Source: an uncultured Tateyamaria sp.
Lineage (GTDB): Bacteria; Pseudomonadota; Alphaproteobacteria; Rhodobacterales; Rhodobacteraceae
DNA length: 64,000 bases
Assembly: GCF_947503385.1 (NCBI RefSeq)
Contig: NZ_CANNDO010000005.1
Coordinates: 227,062-291,061, forward strand
Direction: 5' to 3'
Both the position numbers and the translations under genes were made by a program. The notes beneath the pieces were generated by a model. That model was not told the DNA's origin, did no database searches, and worked only from the letters and a program-made list of their open reading frames with translations. Numbering within the stretch: the stretch's first letter is position 1; each line of letters begins with the position of its first letter. This document shows, piece after piece, positions 44,632 to 52,959 of the stretch.

Positions 44632-45047
44632 TGTCAGGACGACCGATGAAACAGGACCTACAGATTGGCCAGTGCCACACCCTAACTTCTGTCGCCGAGC
44701 CAAGCCGCTCCGCGATGGCCTTGGCGTCGCAAGGGGAAGCCTTGCCGGATGTTTTCGCGACGCCGTTCATGATTGCGGACATGGAACGTGCCTGTGCTGC
44801 CCTCCTTGACCCGCTGCTGAACAGCAACGAGGTCTCGGTCGGCGCACGTATTGAGGTTTCGCACACAGCACCTACGCCTATTGGCAGTGCGGTGTCGGCC
44901 ACGGCCACATTCACCGAACACGCTGGCGCGCTCTATTGGTTTGATGTGATTGCCCAAGACGCGGCTGGACAAATTGGCAAAGGCCGGATCGCACGGGCCA
45001 TCGTTGACCGCGCGACACTGATGTCCACAGCAGGAGCACGTGGATGA
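44631..45047 (+). CDS. Thioesterase-like hot-dog protein
   Basis: 138 aa. The FlK-like hot-dog arrangement is suggested by ALPDVFATPFMIADMERACA and the strand EVSVGARIEVSHTAPTPIGS, then TATFTEHAGALYWFDVIAQD. FlK-type enzymes hydrolyse acyl-CoA thioesters. The first in-frame ATG (44631) forms TAATG with the TetR stop; an alternative ATG lies at 44646. The 3' end overlaps the next gene by 4 bp. Confidence 0.7.
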   Translation: MSGRPMKQDLQIGQCHTLTSVAEPSRSAMALASQGEALPDVFATPFMIADMERACAALLDPLLNSNEVSVGARIEVSHTAPTPIGSAVSATATFTEHAGALYWFDVIAQDAAGQIGKGRIARAIVDRATLMSTAGARG

Positions 45048-47419
45048 CCGATCTTCGGATGCTCGGCGCTTTGGAACAAAAGGTGCTTTGGCTGGCCTGT
45101 TGGATCGTGCACAACGCCAACCATCTGCGCGACCCTGATGAGATCAAGATCGGTGGGCATCAGGCGTCGTCCGCTTCGATGGTGTCGATCATGACAGCTC
45201 TTTATTTTTCAGTCTTGCGACCCGAAGACCGGGTGGCTGTCAAGCCACATGCCGCCCCGGTTTTTCATGCGATTCAGTACCTTATGGGCAATCAATCACA
45301 GGAAAAATTGCAGAATTTCCGAGGCTACGGCGGCGCACAAAGCTACCCCAGCCGGACCAAGGATGTGGACGACGTGGATTTTTCGACCGGTTCGGTTGGA
45401 CTTGGCGTCGCAATCACTGCCTTTGCGTCGATGGTACAGGATTATCTGCTGGCCAAAGACTGGTCCGACCTCGACACACCCGGTCGTATGATTTCGCTGA
45501 TGGGGGATGCGGAACTGGACGAAGGCAACATCTATGAATGCCTTCAGGAGGGTTGGAAACACGGGCTGCGCAACACGTGGTGGATCATCGACTACAATCG
45601 GCAAAGTCTGGACGGAATCGTCAAGGAGGGTCTCAAGGACCGTATCGCGGGTATCTTTGAGACGTTCGGCTGGGACGTGGTAACCCTGAAATACGGCCAA
45701 CGCCAAAGGGCGGCATTTGCGCAACCCGGCGGAGATGCGCTGCGCCAATGGATTGATGCCTGTCCAAATGCCGAATTCTCGGCTTTGACCTATCAGGGCG
45801 GGTCCGCGTGGCGGGCACGCCTGATGGCGGATATCGGTGATCAGGGCGACGTTTCGGCACTGCTCGATACATATGACGATGCAGCACTCGCGTTGCTGAT
45901 GACCGATCTGGGAGGGCATTGTCTGGAAACGCTGACGTCGGCATTCAACGACATCGACCATGACCGGCCGACAGTGTTTATCACCTATACAATCAAGGGG
46001 TGGGGCACGCCGTTGGCTGGGCACAAGGACAACCATGCCGGACTGATGACCAAGTCTCAGATGGCGACGTTTCAGTCCGACATGGGCGTGCGCGAAGGCC
46101 ATGAATGGGACCCGTTCGAAGGGCTTGAGAAACCACCCGAACAGGTGCGCGCGGCTTTGGAGACCGCCGCATTCTTCGCGCGCGGTCCAAGACGGTATCA
46201 GTCGCACCCTATCCCGGTGCCCGAAACCGGTGCGCCTGACGACAAGACGATTTCGACGCAGGCCGCGTTTGGGAAAATTCTGGATGCGATGGCCAAGGGC
46301 GACAGCTCGCTTGCCAGACATATCCTGACGATGTCGCCGGATGTCACTGTCAGCACCAACCTTGGACCATGGGTCAATCGCCGTGGATTGTTCGGCACGT
46401 CCGATATCGCCGACACATTCCGCAAAGCGCAGATCCCCAGCACACAGAAATGGCAGTTCTCCGCCGCCGGGCAGCATATCGAACTTGGGATTGCCGAGAT
46501 GAACCTCTGTCTGCTGCTGGGGGCCGCGGGCATCAGCCATTCACTGTTTGGCACCCGGCTCTTGCCGATTGGTACGCTCTATGACCCGTTTATCAGCCGC
46601 GCGCTCGATGCGTTGAATTACGCCTGTTATCAGGACGCGCGCTTTCTTCTTGTTGGCACCCCGTCGGGCGTCAGCCTTGCTTCGGAAGGCGGGGCACACC
46701 AGTCGATCGCAACACCTTTGATCGGTATGAGCCAGGATGGTTTGGCCAGTTTTGAACCTGCATTCGCCGATGAACTTGCCGTGCTGATGGGCTGGAGTTT
46801 TGAATACATGCAGCGCGATGGCGAAGGCGTCATGGACGAACGCACATGGTTGCGGGACGAAACGGGCGGTGCAGTGTATCTGCGTCTGTCGACCCGTCCG
46901 CTTGAGCAACCGGGCCGGACGCTTGATGCAGAAGTGACCCAAGGGATCGTCGACGGCGCATATTGGCTTAGAAAACCCGGACCGAATTGTGATCTGGTGA
47001 TCGCCTATCAAGGCGCCATCGCGACCGAGGCCATCGCTGCGGCAGGAATGCTGGCGGCGGATCGCAGGGATATCGGCGTTTTGGCTGTCACGTCGGCAGA
47101 TCGTCTGAACGCCGGGTGGCAGGCCGCGCAGCGCGCCCGGGCGCGCGGGCGCGCGGCGGCACAGGCGCATATCGAAACGCTTTTGCAAACCGTCCCACGC
47201 CACGCCACCATCGTGACGGTGATAGACGGCCACCCCGCCACGCTGAGCTGGCTGGGCGGTGTTGGCGGGCACGTAACCGCAGGTCTTGGGGTTGAACACT
47301 TTGGCCAAACCGGTCGCATTGCAGATCTGTACCGGCATTACGGAATCGACGCCTACTCGATTTCAGTCACCGCTGGCGGTTTGTCGGCAGGCCGTTCTTT
47401 TCGCTTTGCGGCAGGGTGA
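45044..47419 (+). CDS. AceE/transketolase-like ThDP-dependent enzyme
   Basis: 791 aa. A thiamin-diphosphate enzyme with fused alpha and beta halves, resembling homodimeric pyruvate dehydrogenase E1 (about 890 aa) but shorter. The ThDP/Mg motif is GDAELDEGNIYECLQEGWKH followed by WWIIDYN; other landmarks are IKIGGHQASSASMVSIMTAL and AAGISHSLFGTRLLPIGTLY. It should decarboxylate or transfer from a 2-oxo acid or ketose. No E2 or E3 genes follow, so a full dehydrogenase complex is not evident. Last gene of the operon. Confidence 0.82.
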   Translation: MTDLRMLGALEQKVLWLACWIVHNANHLRDPDEIKIGGHQASSASMVSIMTALYFSVLRPEDRVAVKPHAAPVFHAIQYLMGNQSQEKLQNFRGYGGAQSYPSRTKDVDDVDFSTGSVGLGVAITAFASMVQDYLLAKDWSDLDTPGRMISLMGDAELDEGNIYECLQEGWKHGLRNTWWIIDYNRQSLDGIVKEGLKDRIAGIFETFGWDVVTLKYGQRQRAAFAQPGGDALRQWIDACPNAEFSALTYQGGSAWRARLMADIGDQGDVSALLDTYDDAALALLMTDLGGHCLETLTSAFNDIDHDRPTVFITYTIKGWGTPLAGHKDNHAGLMTKSQMATFQSDMGVREGHEWDPFEGLEKPPEQVRAALETAAFFARGPRRYQSHPIPVPETGAPDDKTISTQAAFGKILDAMAKGDSSLARHILTMSPDVTVSTNLGPWVNRRGLFGTSDIADTFRKAQIPSTQKWQFSAAGQHIELGIAEMNLCLLLGAAGISHSLFGTRLLPIGTLYDPFISRALDALNYACYQDARFLLVGTPSGVSLASEGGAHQSIATPLIGMSQDGLASFEPAFADELAVLMGWSFEYMQRDGEGVMDERTWLRDETGGAVYLRLSTRPLEQPGRTLDAEVTQGIVDGAYWLRKPGPNCDLVIAYQGAIATEAIAAAGMLAADRRDIGVLAVTSADRLNAGWQAAQRARARGRAAAQAHIETLLQTVPRHATIVTVIDGHPATLSWLGGVGGHVTAGLGVEHFGQTGRIADLYRHYGIDAYSISVTAGGLSAGRSFRFAAG

Positions 47420-48553
47420 CCACTTCATAGAAAAATGGTCGTTAGATTGATTGCCCATAACTGAGATGCGACGCGTTTCTTAGGCTTCTGCCTGTTGCAG
47501 CTTCACTTACTTTCTTCGACGTGAATGCACGACGGTGTGTGGTTACCACGCCGGCTTATGCTCGGTTCCAGATTGCGCTGGCGGAGGAATGTCTGCCACG
47601 CCCGGGTGTTGATGCGCAGGAAGCCGACTTTGCAAAGTTTTGTGGCTAAGGTCTGTTTCGAACCCGCTGCTGAAGCAAGGCTTTGTGTTGCCTTTCCTTA
47701 CAAACCGAACCTGATGGACCGTTTGGTGGTCCTTGCTGGCGAACTACTATCTTTCGTAGCCGAGAGCAGAGAAAAACATCAAAACCACTCAAACAGGCAG
47801 CCCACACTAAAATCCGCTTCACCTCAGCCGGAGTATCACGCAGCGGCACGGCAAGCGATCACGCAACTCGGTGCAACCGCGGACCGTGGTGAACTGCTCA
47901 GGTATGCAGAGAGCTTACTTAAAACCGCCTAACGACAACCAGTGGATATCCAGTAGTTAAGAGCACAAAACTCATCCAAATTCTCGTCAATACATCAGCG
48001 TCCGAGAATTAAAGGCACAGTGACAAGGGGGTATTTCGCGCGCGAGTCTAAATGAAGTACGCTTTCGTAGAGGCCCATCCTGCTGGGTTTTCGTCGTGTT
48101 CGGTCTGTCGTGCGCTCTGTCCATTTCTGACGACAGTATTTTCCTCGAGCGTAAGAAGATGCCCAATCTTTGAGGCATCCGTACAGCGCGATTTAGTACA
48201 GATTGACCGATTGGGCTATTGCAAATCGAAGAGTGCAAAATCCAGCCCACAGGCTTTCGCTTTGTACGGTAACCCCGAACGGAGTTGGGCAATGCCGGCA
48301 GAGAATACTTCTATCAGCGGTAGCGTATCGCAAGCATATTAGCCATTTTTGCGAGAAGCCGTGAGACTCCAAATTAATGCTTACAACTGGTGCGCGGCAG
48401 CACGATGATGAGTAGAGATGATTGGAATATGGGGGATCGAGCAGCACAGAACATTGATTCACGTCGTATGAATTATCTCGAGCGATTCAACAATTCTTTA
48501 TTGTATCCGCAAATTCTTATACTGGCCCCTATTTGGAACCACAGGCGCTGACG
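47420..48553. other. Gene-poor boundary with decayed coding fragments
   Basis: About 1.1 kb between the catabolic operon and the T6SS payload island. From 47521 a plus-strand frame reads VNARRCVVTTPAYARFQIAL and stops at 47647; a second frame from 47714 encodes MDRLVVLAGELLSFVAESRE and ends at 47932. Neither has a convincing ribosome site or a family I recognise, so they may be gene remnants. From about 47930 to 48540 the sequence is relatively AT-rich and carries stops in all frames. No tRNA or attachment site was found. Confidence 0.5.
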
Positions 48554-49099
48554 TCAGACAGCCCGCTCAACGATGAGGGCGTTCAATGCCTTTGGCAACT
48601 GGGCCAACCACTCCTCGGGGACATCTACGATCAGCGCTTGCGCTCCGCCAAGGGCAAGCAGGGTCAGCGTGCCGACATCATCATCCGCCGCCGCGATCAG
48701 CTGCGACAGGCGCCGCTCACGGGATTGCAGTTGTGGCGCCAAAAGCGACAGCGCGCGCCGGTCCAACTGGGCCGGGTCAGGGCTCAGCGTCTCGTAGGCC
48801 GCGACCACGTCGCGCAGCGCGGCCCCCTTGCACCAGGACAGTGCAATGGCACCGTATTGTGTCACGCCCAAAGCGTCGATCAGCGCGTGCCAACGCGTTA
48901 CCGGGCACGTTTCCAAAGATCGCAGCACGGCCTGTGTGTTCTCGTCGATCGCATTTCGCCGCTGCTGCGCGCGCAGGCCCTCGGGTATGCTTTCATAGCT
49001 GACCGCATCGGCGTGCAGTCCCATCCACACATCCGCGAGGGTCAGATTTTCAGGAACCAGCAATGCGCCGGTCATCGGGTCAGGTGTTTTTGTCATCAC
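48554..49099 (-). CDS. Unrecognised T6SS-associated soluble protein (possibly DUF6931-like)
   Basis: 181 aa, helical, no signal peptide. Starts MMTKTPDPMTGALLVPENLT and contains SWCKGAALRDVVAAYETLSP and QLQSRERRLSQLIAAADDDV. The composition and the position 17 bp after a PAAR gene resemble the small helical proteins (DUF6931) found in alphaproteobacterial T6SS loci, but I cannot confirm the family. It could be an adaptor or effector chaperone. Last gene of a minus-strand unit of three. Confidence 0.5.
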   Translation of the reverse strand: MMTKTPDPMTGALLVPENLTLADVWMGLHADAVSYESIPEGLRAQQRRNAIDENTQAVLRSLETCPVTRWHALIDALGVTQYGAIALSWCKGAALRDVVAAYETLSPDPAQLDRRALSLLAPQLQSRERRLSQLIAAADDDVGTLTLLALGGAQALIVDVPEEWLAQLPKALNALIVERAV

Positions 49100-49116
49100 C
49101 GGTCAGGCCCAAAAGC

Positions 49117-49410
49117 TCAGCCCTCATCCGCGAATGTGGTCGCAGCGCCGGCTGCCACGCTGCCACCGCAGCCTATGCCGTCGCCGATGCGGGCAAGGGA
49201 CTTTCCATTGACGAAAACCGTGGGCGAGCCGCCGGAAACCGACCGTCCATGGGGCGGGCAGTTGCTGCAACCGTGCGGGGCGACGGCATCCCCTTGCCGC
49301 AAGGCAGGAATGGACTCAATAAAGACATTTCCACTGCCCACGATCGCGGGCGTCGGCGGAAAACACCCGTGACCGCTGCAAATGTCACCCTTGCGGGAGG
49401 CTTTGGGCAT
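49117..49410 (-). CDS. PAAR-domain protein 1
   Basis: 97 aa, the whole protein is a PAAR domain: KGDICSGHGCFPPTP, then CSNCPPHGRSVSGGSPTVFV, and NGKSLARIGDGIGCGGSVAA. PAAR proteins cap the VgrG spike and bind zinc through His/Cys residues visible here. It carries no C-terminal toxin. It sits on the opposite side of the IS element from the effector genes and about 8 kb from the vgrG of this island. Confidence 0.9.
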   Translation of the reverse strand: MPKASRKGDICSGHGCFPPTPAIVGSGNVFIESIPALRQGDAVAPHGCSNCPPHGRSVSGGSPTVFVNGKSLARIGDGIGCGGSVAAGAATTFADEG

Positions 49411-49463
49411 CTTGGTCTCCTCTTTCTGTAGCTTTTGCCTTTGAGCACTTTGATGCCAACGGG

Positions 49464-49925
49464 CTACGGGTCAATCAGCGCTGAAAGGCGTGTTGCCCCG
49501 GCAAGGGACCGCAGAACAAGCAGTAACCCGGGCGCCGCCGTGCGTTGGCTGAGTTCTGTGCAATCCGGCGATGTCGCCAGCGCCATCGCGACAGGCGCTT
49601 TGAAGTCCGGGCGGACATCCGGCGCAAAATCGGCCGTCACTTCGGTCTCGCTGACGCGCGTCAGCAGCAGATCCACGGGAAACAGTTTTCGTTGTGGGTT
49701 GGTGGGCGTTCCGGCCACAACCATGACGGCGCCATTCATTCGGCAAAACGCGGATGTATCGACGACAACCGTCGCCCCGACGGCCAGCGTTATCAGCAGT
49801 GGCCGCCCTACCCTTTCCCCGGTGGTCTGGGCGTCGAGGTCAAGTTGAAAACCGTTGTCCTGCGCCGATACCATCTGCGGTGCGGCCAACACGGCCAGAG
49901 CACACATCAATAAAAATTTCTTCAT
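49464..49925 (-). CDS. Secreted protein of unknown function next to PAAR
   Basis: 153 aa. Signal peptide MKKFLLMCALAVLAAPQMVS-A, then a beta-rich mature domain with two cysteines (SAFCRMNG and SPDCTEL) that could form a disulfide. No family recognised. It is the first gene of a unit with PAAR 1 and the helical protein, 53 bp upstream of PAAR 1. A periplasmic immunity role is a possibility, not shown. I start at ATG 49925 behind agaagggacc. Confidence 0.6.
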   Translation of the reverse strand: MKKFLLMCALAVLAAPQMVSAQDNGFQLDLDAQTTGERVGRPLLITLAVGATVVVDTSAFCRMNGAVMVVAGTPTNPQRKLFPVDLLLTRVSETEVTADFAPDVRPDFKAPVAMALATSPDCTELSQRTAAPGLLLVLRSLAGATRLSALIDP

Positions 49926-50056
49926 GTTTGGTCCCTTCTGAATGGGCGCCCTATGGTCATCACGTTTTTTGCAACTCACAATAGAAAGGACGCGGGCAGG
50001 TACAAGATCAATACAAATCCAAAGCTGCGCGCGATACGCGATTTGATGTCTCGATT

Positions 50057-50862
50057 GGGGACTGTTGCGTTAGTTTCCTAGGGCGCATGATGGTTGATGT
50101 TGGGCTTTGGTTTATGCGGGTTCGAAGAGCTGGTTGATGAACTGGATCTCGCCGCTGACGCCTGGATCTCTGCTGTGGATGTGGCCGCGTTTGATTGTTC
50201 TGATCGTTTCGAGGCCGCTCAGGGTTGCTTTGGCTGATCGCAGGGAGCGAAAGTTCTGGCGATGGCCGAGTAGCCGCTTCATAGCTGCATAATCGCTCTT
50301 GATCAGATTGATGCGCCATTTTTTGATCGATGTGTCTGATACCGTCAAAGTGAGGATCATAATGGCAATTGATCTTACGAATGACGCGTCGATAGCCGTG
50401 CGCCTTGTCCGTCACGATCGTGACCGGCGGATGTGGCCCGACACGTTCAATCGCCTTGTTCAGAAAGGCTTTGGCCGCTTTCGCATCCCGTTTGACAATT
50501 AGGCGGAAGTCCATCATCTGGCCGTTCGCATCAATGGCACGCCAAAGGTAACGCCATTTTCAGCCAACCCGGATGTAGGTCTCGTCGACGTGCCAATCGG
50601 CGCTGGCGTGGCGCAGGTACTTTTTCGTCCTTTTGGTGAACTCGGGCCCAAACTTGATCACCCAACGGTACACGGTTGAACGATCAACACTTATGCCACG
50701 CTTGGCCATCAGTTCCACAACATCCCAACAAGATAGTGGATATCGCAGATACCACCGTACTGCGCAAAGGATGACGTCACGTGGAAAACGATGGTGCTTG
50801 AACGGAAAACTACGCGACATACTCGGAGGCTGCTCGAACCGTGCGATTGATGCAAAAGCCCC
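50057..50862 (-). mobile_element. Decayed IS6-family insertion sequence
   Basis: An element of about 0.8 kb, the size of IS6/IS26-type elements. The left end ggggactgttgcgt (50057) and the inverted right end ggggcttttgca (reading inward from 50862) are imperfectly related terminal repeats. The 8-bp flanks do not match, so no target duplication is visible. The transposase is a pseudogene, so the element is immobile by itself. It sits between the divergent halves of the T6SS payload island. End coordinates are tentative. Confidence 0.65.
50112..50820 (-). pseudogene. IS6-family transposase, nonsense and frameshift mutated
   Basis: Starts MSRSFPFKHHRFPRDVILCA with the helix-turn-helix GISVDRSTVYRWV and the first catalytic Asp in DWHVDETYIRVG. 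A TGA at 50560-50562 stops the frame where most relatives have Gly. The frame then continues with KWRYLWRAIDANGQMMDFRL and TIVTDKAHGYRRVI (second Asp). A run of six A residues near 50323 carries one extra base; the shifted frame continues KKWRINLIKSDYAAMKRLLG to a stop at 50112. Two independent lesions show it is inactive. Confidence 0.88.
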
Positions 50863-51004
50863 TCGTTGCGGCAAACTGCGGGTGCGGTGCGCGGGTGCGT
50901 GCAGACAAACTGGTGACACACGCGGCGAGGGTGGTAACATCCCGGCCAATTGGCCCGGTTCGGTACGGTGCCTTGCCATGTTCCAGGTTCGAGGCAGCGC
51001 GCAG

Positions 51005-52024
51005 ATGGCGTCAAAGCAACATTCTTCATGGCTGATCAAGTCGCCGGTGCCCCACCGGCAGGACGTGTTTGCGCACCATGATATTGCGGGGCTGACCCCG
51101 CTGGACGCGCAGATGGGGGTGCGCACGCCGAAATGCGTGCCGGATGCGCTGGTGGGGCCGCTGTTTGGTCCTGCTGAGGATGGCGCGCCGCTGCACACCT
51201 ACGCCATTCTGGATGCGGCCAAGCTGTCCTTGTTGCCCGATATAATCGAGGCGTCGGAGGCCCAACGGGCCTGCTTGTTTCAGGGTGACGCCGCGACCGA
51301 GTTGCGGGATCTGTCGCCCTGGCTGGTGGCGCTGGGGCAGGGGGACCGGCTGACGCGGGCACTGATGACTGACTGTGCAGGCCCGACGGGTCTGTGGGCG
51401 CGGGATCTGGGTCTGATGCTCCGCTGTGCGGCCCCGTTTGATCAGGTCTGGCAGCATTTGCGGCGCTTTGTCCGCTTGCGGCAGGCGGATGATGACGCTT
51501 GGTTTTACTTTCGGTTCTGGGAACGGCACGTGCCGCTTGGCCTTGCCAGCGCGCAAGCCGAAGCACCCGCCGCGCTGTTGCAGGCGCTGATGGCGCCGGT
51601 CGACGGGCATCCGCAACGCTGGGTGATGATCGACCCGATTGGCCATGTGGCGGATGTTCTGGCGCTGCGCGATCCGCCTGTGGGCCGGGTCGCTGTGCCA
51701 CCGCTGCACCGCGACACAGTGGACGCGCTGGCGCGCAGCACCACCGCCGCCCAGATGCGCGATGAAATCCACACGGCGCTGCGGGACGTGCCGCCCGCCG
51801 TTCGCGCAGCCTATGGGTCGGAACCGGGTCTGGCCGATCTGTGGCAGGCGCTGCACGGGGCGCAGTTCAAGCTGCGCGACCACCGGATCGAGGCTATCCG
51901 GGGCTATCTGACGCTGGTGCTGGCACATCAGCGGGACGCCGCTTGGTCCATTCTGACCCGGAAGGAGCAGGGACCGAAAATCAGGTTGTGGCATCTGAAT
52001 CGCGCGGTGGAGGCCGCCGCATGA
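51005..52024 (+). CDS. DUF4123 T6SS effector adaptor, copy a
   Basis: 339 aa. DUF4123 domain about 60-190: HTYAILDAAKLSLLPDIIEA, then CLFQGDAATELRDLSPWLV, LMLRCAAPFDQVWQHLRRF and DAWFYFRFWERHV. DUF4123 (Tap/TEC) proteins load effectors onto VgrG or PAAR. The N-terminal PLDAQMGVRTPKCVP block is shared with copy b, so the two are paralogues. The start is uncertain (ATG 51005 or 50978) because the IS element ends only 140 bp upstream. It is first in a six-gene operon and overlaps the Tli4-like gene by 4 bp. Confidence 0.85.
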   Translation: MASKQHSSWLIKSPVPHRQDVFAHHDIAGLTPLDAQMGVRTPKCVPDALVGPLFGPAEDGAPLHTYAILDAAKLSLLPDIIEASEAQRACLFQGDAATELRDLSPWLVALGQGDRLTRALMTDCAGPTGLWARDLGLMLRCAAPFDQVWQHLRRFVRLRQADDDAWFYFRFWERHVPLGLASAQAEAPAALLQALMAPVDGHPQRWVMIDPIGHVADVLALRDPPVGRVAVPPLHRDTVDALARSTTAAQMRDEIHTALRDVPPAVRAAYGSEPGLADLWQALHGAQFKLRDHRIEAIRGYLTLVLAHQRDAAWSILTRKEQGPKIRLWHLNRAVEAAA

Positions 52025-52959
52025 GGCACCACCGCATCACGACATTGCTGCTGGCCGCTATGCTGGCGCTTTCAACACATGGAGCCGCTATGGCCGATCA
52101 AGAGCTGACATTTCAGACGTGGTGCATCGGGCGGCACAGTGTCGACATCCCCACGGATTTTGAGCCGCTCGAAGACTACGGCACCATCAACGCCATGCAG
52201 GTGGAGGCACTTGGCCCCGGCGATCAGGAGACCTTGGACAAACTGGTGGCCCAACGGGCCGAGGCGCTGGCTACCGGTCAGGCCACCCATGAGGATGTGC
52301 CGCTGGTGGCACGTGGCCGTTACCGTGAAAGCGAATTGCAGGTGCTGGCCCATGAGCTGGAATTCGGGCAAGAGCCCGGCACCTCCTACACCTGGACCGA
52401 AGAGGCTTATGTGCTGCGCGACGGTGCGATGATGCGTGTGGTGCAGGTTCTGTCCGACGACGAAGAGGAGACCCCCCGCGCGCAGATGCTTGATTTGGCG
52501 CGCAAGGTGATTCCGCGCAGCCGCGCCGGTGTGCCCAAGAGCGCAGGCAGCTGTTTGCCAGAAGCGTTTGCCACCGTGCCCGCCACCACCGAGGTGCACG
52601 GCATGACCTTTGTGCCCAAGGACGCGGACGGGGCACCGGTCGGCCTCGAGATTATGATCCTGTCGCGCAGCCCCGATGATCCGGTCCTGGACCCGGATTG
52701 GCCTGACGGCGAAAACCCCCAGCCGATCACCATCGCCGGACTCGAGGGGCAGCTGTTGCATGACCCGGATCGGCTGGGCCCGACGCGGCTTGCCGTTGTC
52801 CACCGTGCGGCAGAGCCAGCGGCACCGGCATTGCGGATCGAAGTGTTTTACTATGACGAACGGGCTGAACCGGGCGCGGCACCTTATTCGGATGGATATG
52901 CCGCCGAACTCTGGAATCGGGTTGTCACCAGCTTTCGCGTTTTAGGTACCGCGCCATAA
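52021..52959 (+). CDS. Tli4-like immunity protein (T6SS lipase immunity)
   Basis: 312 aa. Signal peptide (about 1-25, ALSTHGAAMA-D), then the Tli4-type opening FQTWCIGRHSVDIPTDFEPL, which in the family reads C-x-G-R-Y/H-x-x-D-x-P. Two repeated lobes follow, the second from AGSCLPEAFATVPATTEVHG. Tli4 proteins block Tle4 lipase in the periplasm. It lies directly upstream of a PGAP1/LCAT-like lipase gene (TAATG junction), as expected for a cognate pair. Confidence 0.78.
   Translation: MRHHRITTLLLAAMLALSTHGAAMADQELTFQTWCIGRHSVDIPTDFEPLEDYGTINAMQVEALGPGDQETLDKLVAQRAEALATGQATHEDVPLVARGRYRESELQVLAHELEFGQEPGTSYTWTEEAYVLRDGAMMRVVQVLSDDEEETPRAQMLDLARKVIPRSRAGVPKSAGSCLPEAFATVPATTEVHGMTFVPKDADGAPVGLEIMILSRSPDDPVLDPDWPDGENPQPITIAGLEGQLLHDPDRLGPTRLAVVHRAAEPAAPALRIEVFYYDERAEPGAAPYSDGYAAELWNRVVTSFRVLGTAP

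Noticed and set aside
47714..47932. 72-aa plus-strand protein
   Set aside because: Possible but weak: no convincing ribosome site, no family recognised, in a decayed region. Kept only as part of the gap description.
50049..50870. 8-bp target duplication flanking the IS element
   Set aside because: The flanking octamers tctcgatt and tcgttgcg do not match, so either the ends are misplaced or the duplication has decayed.
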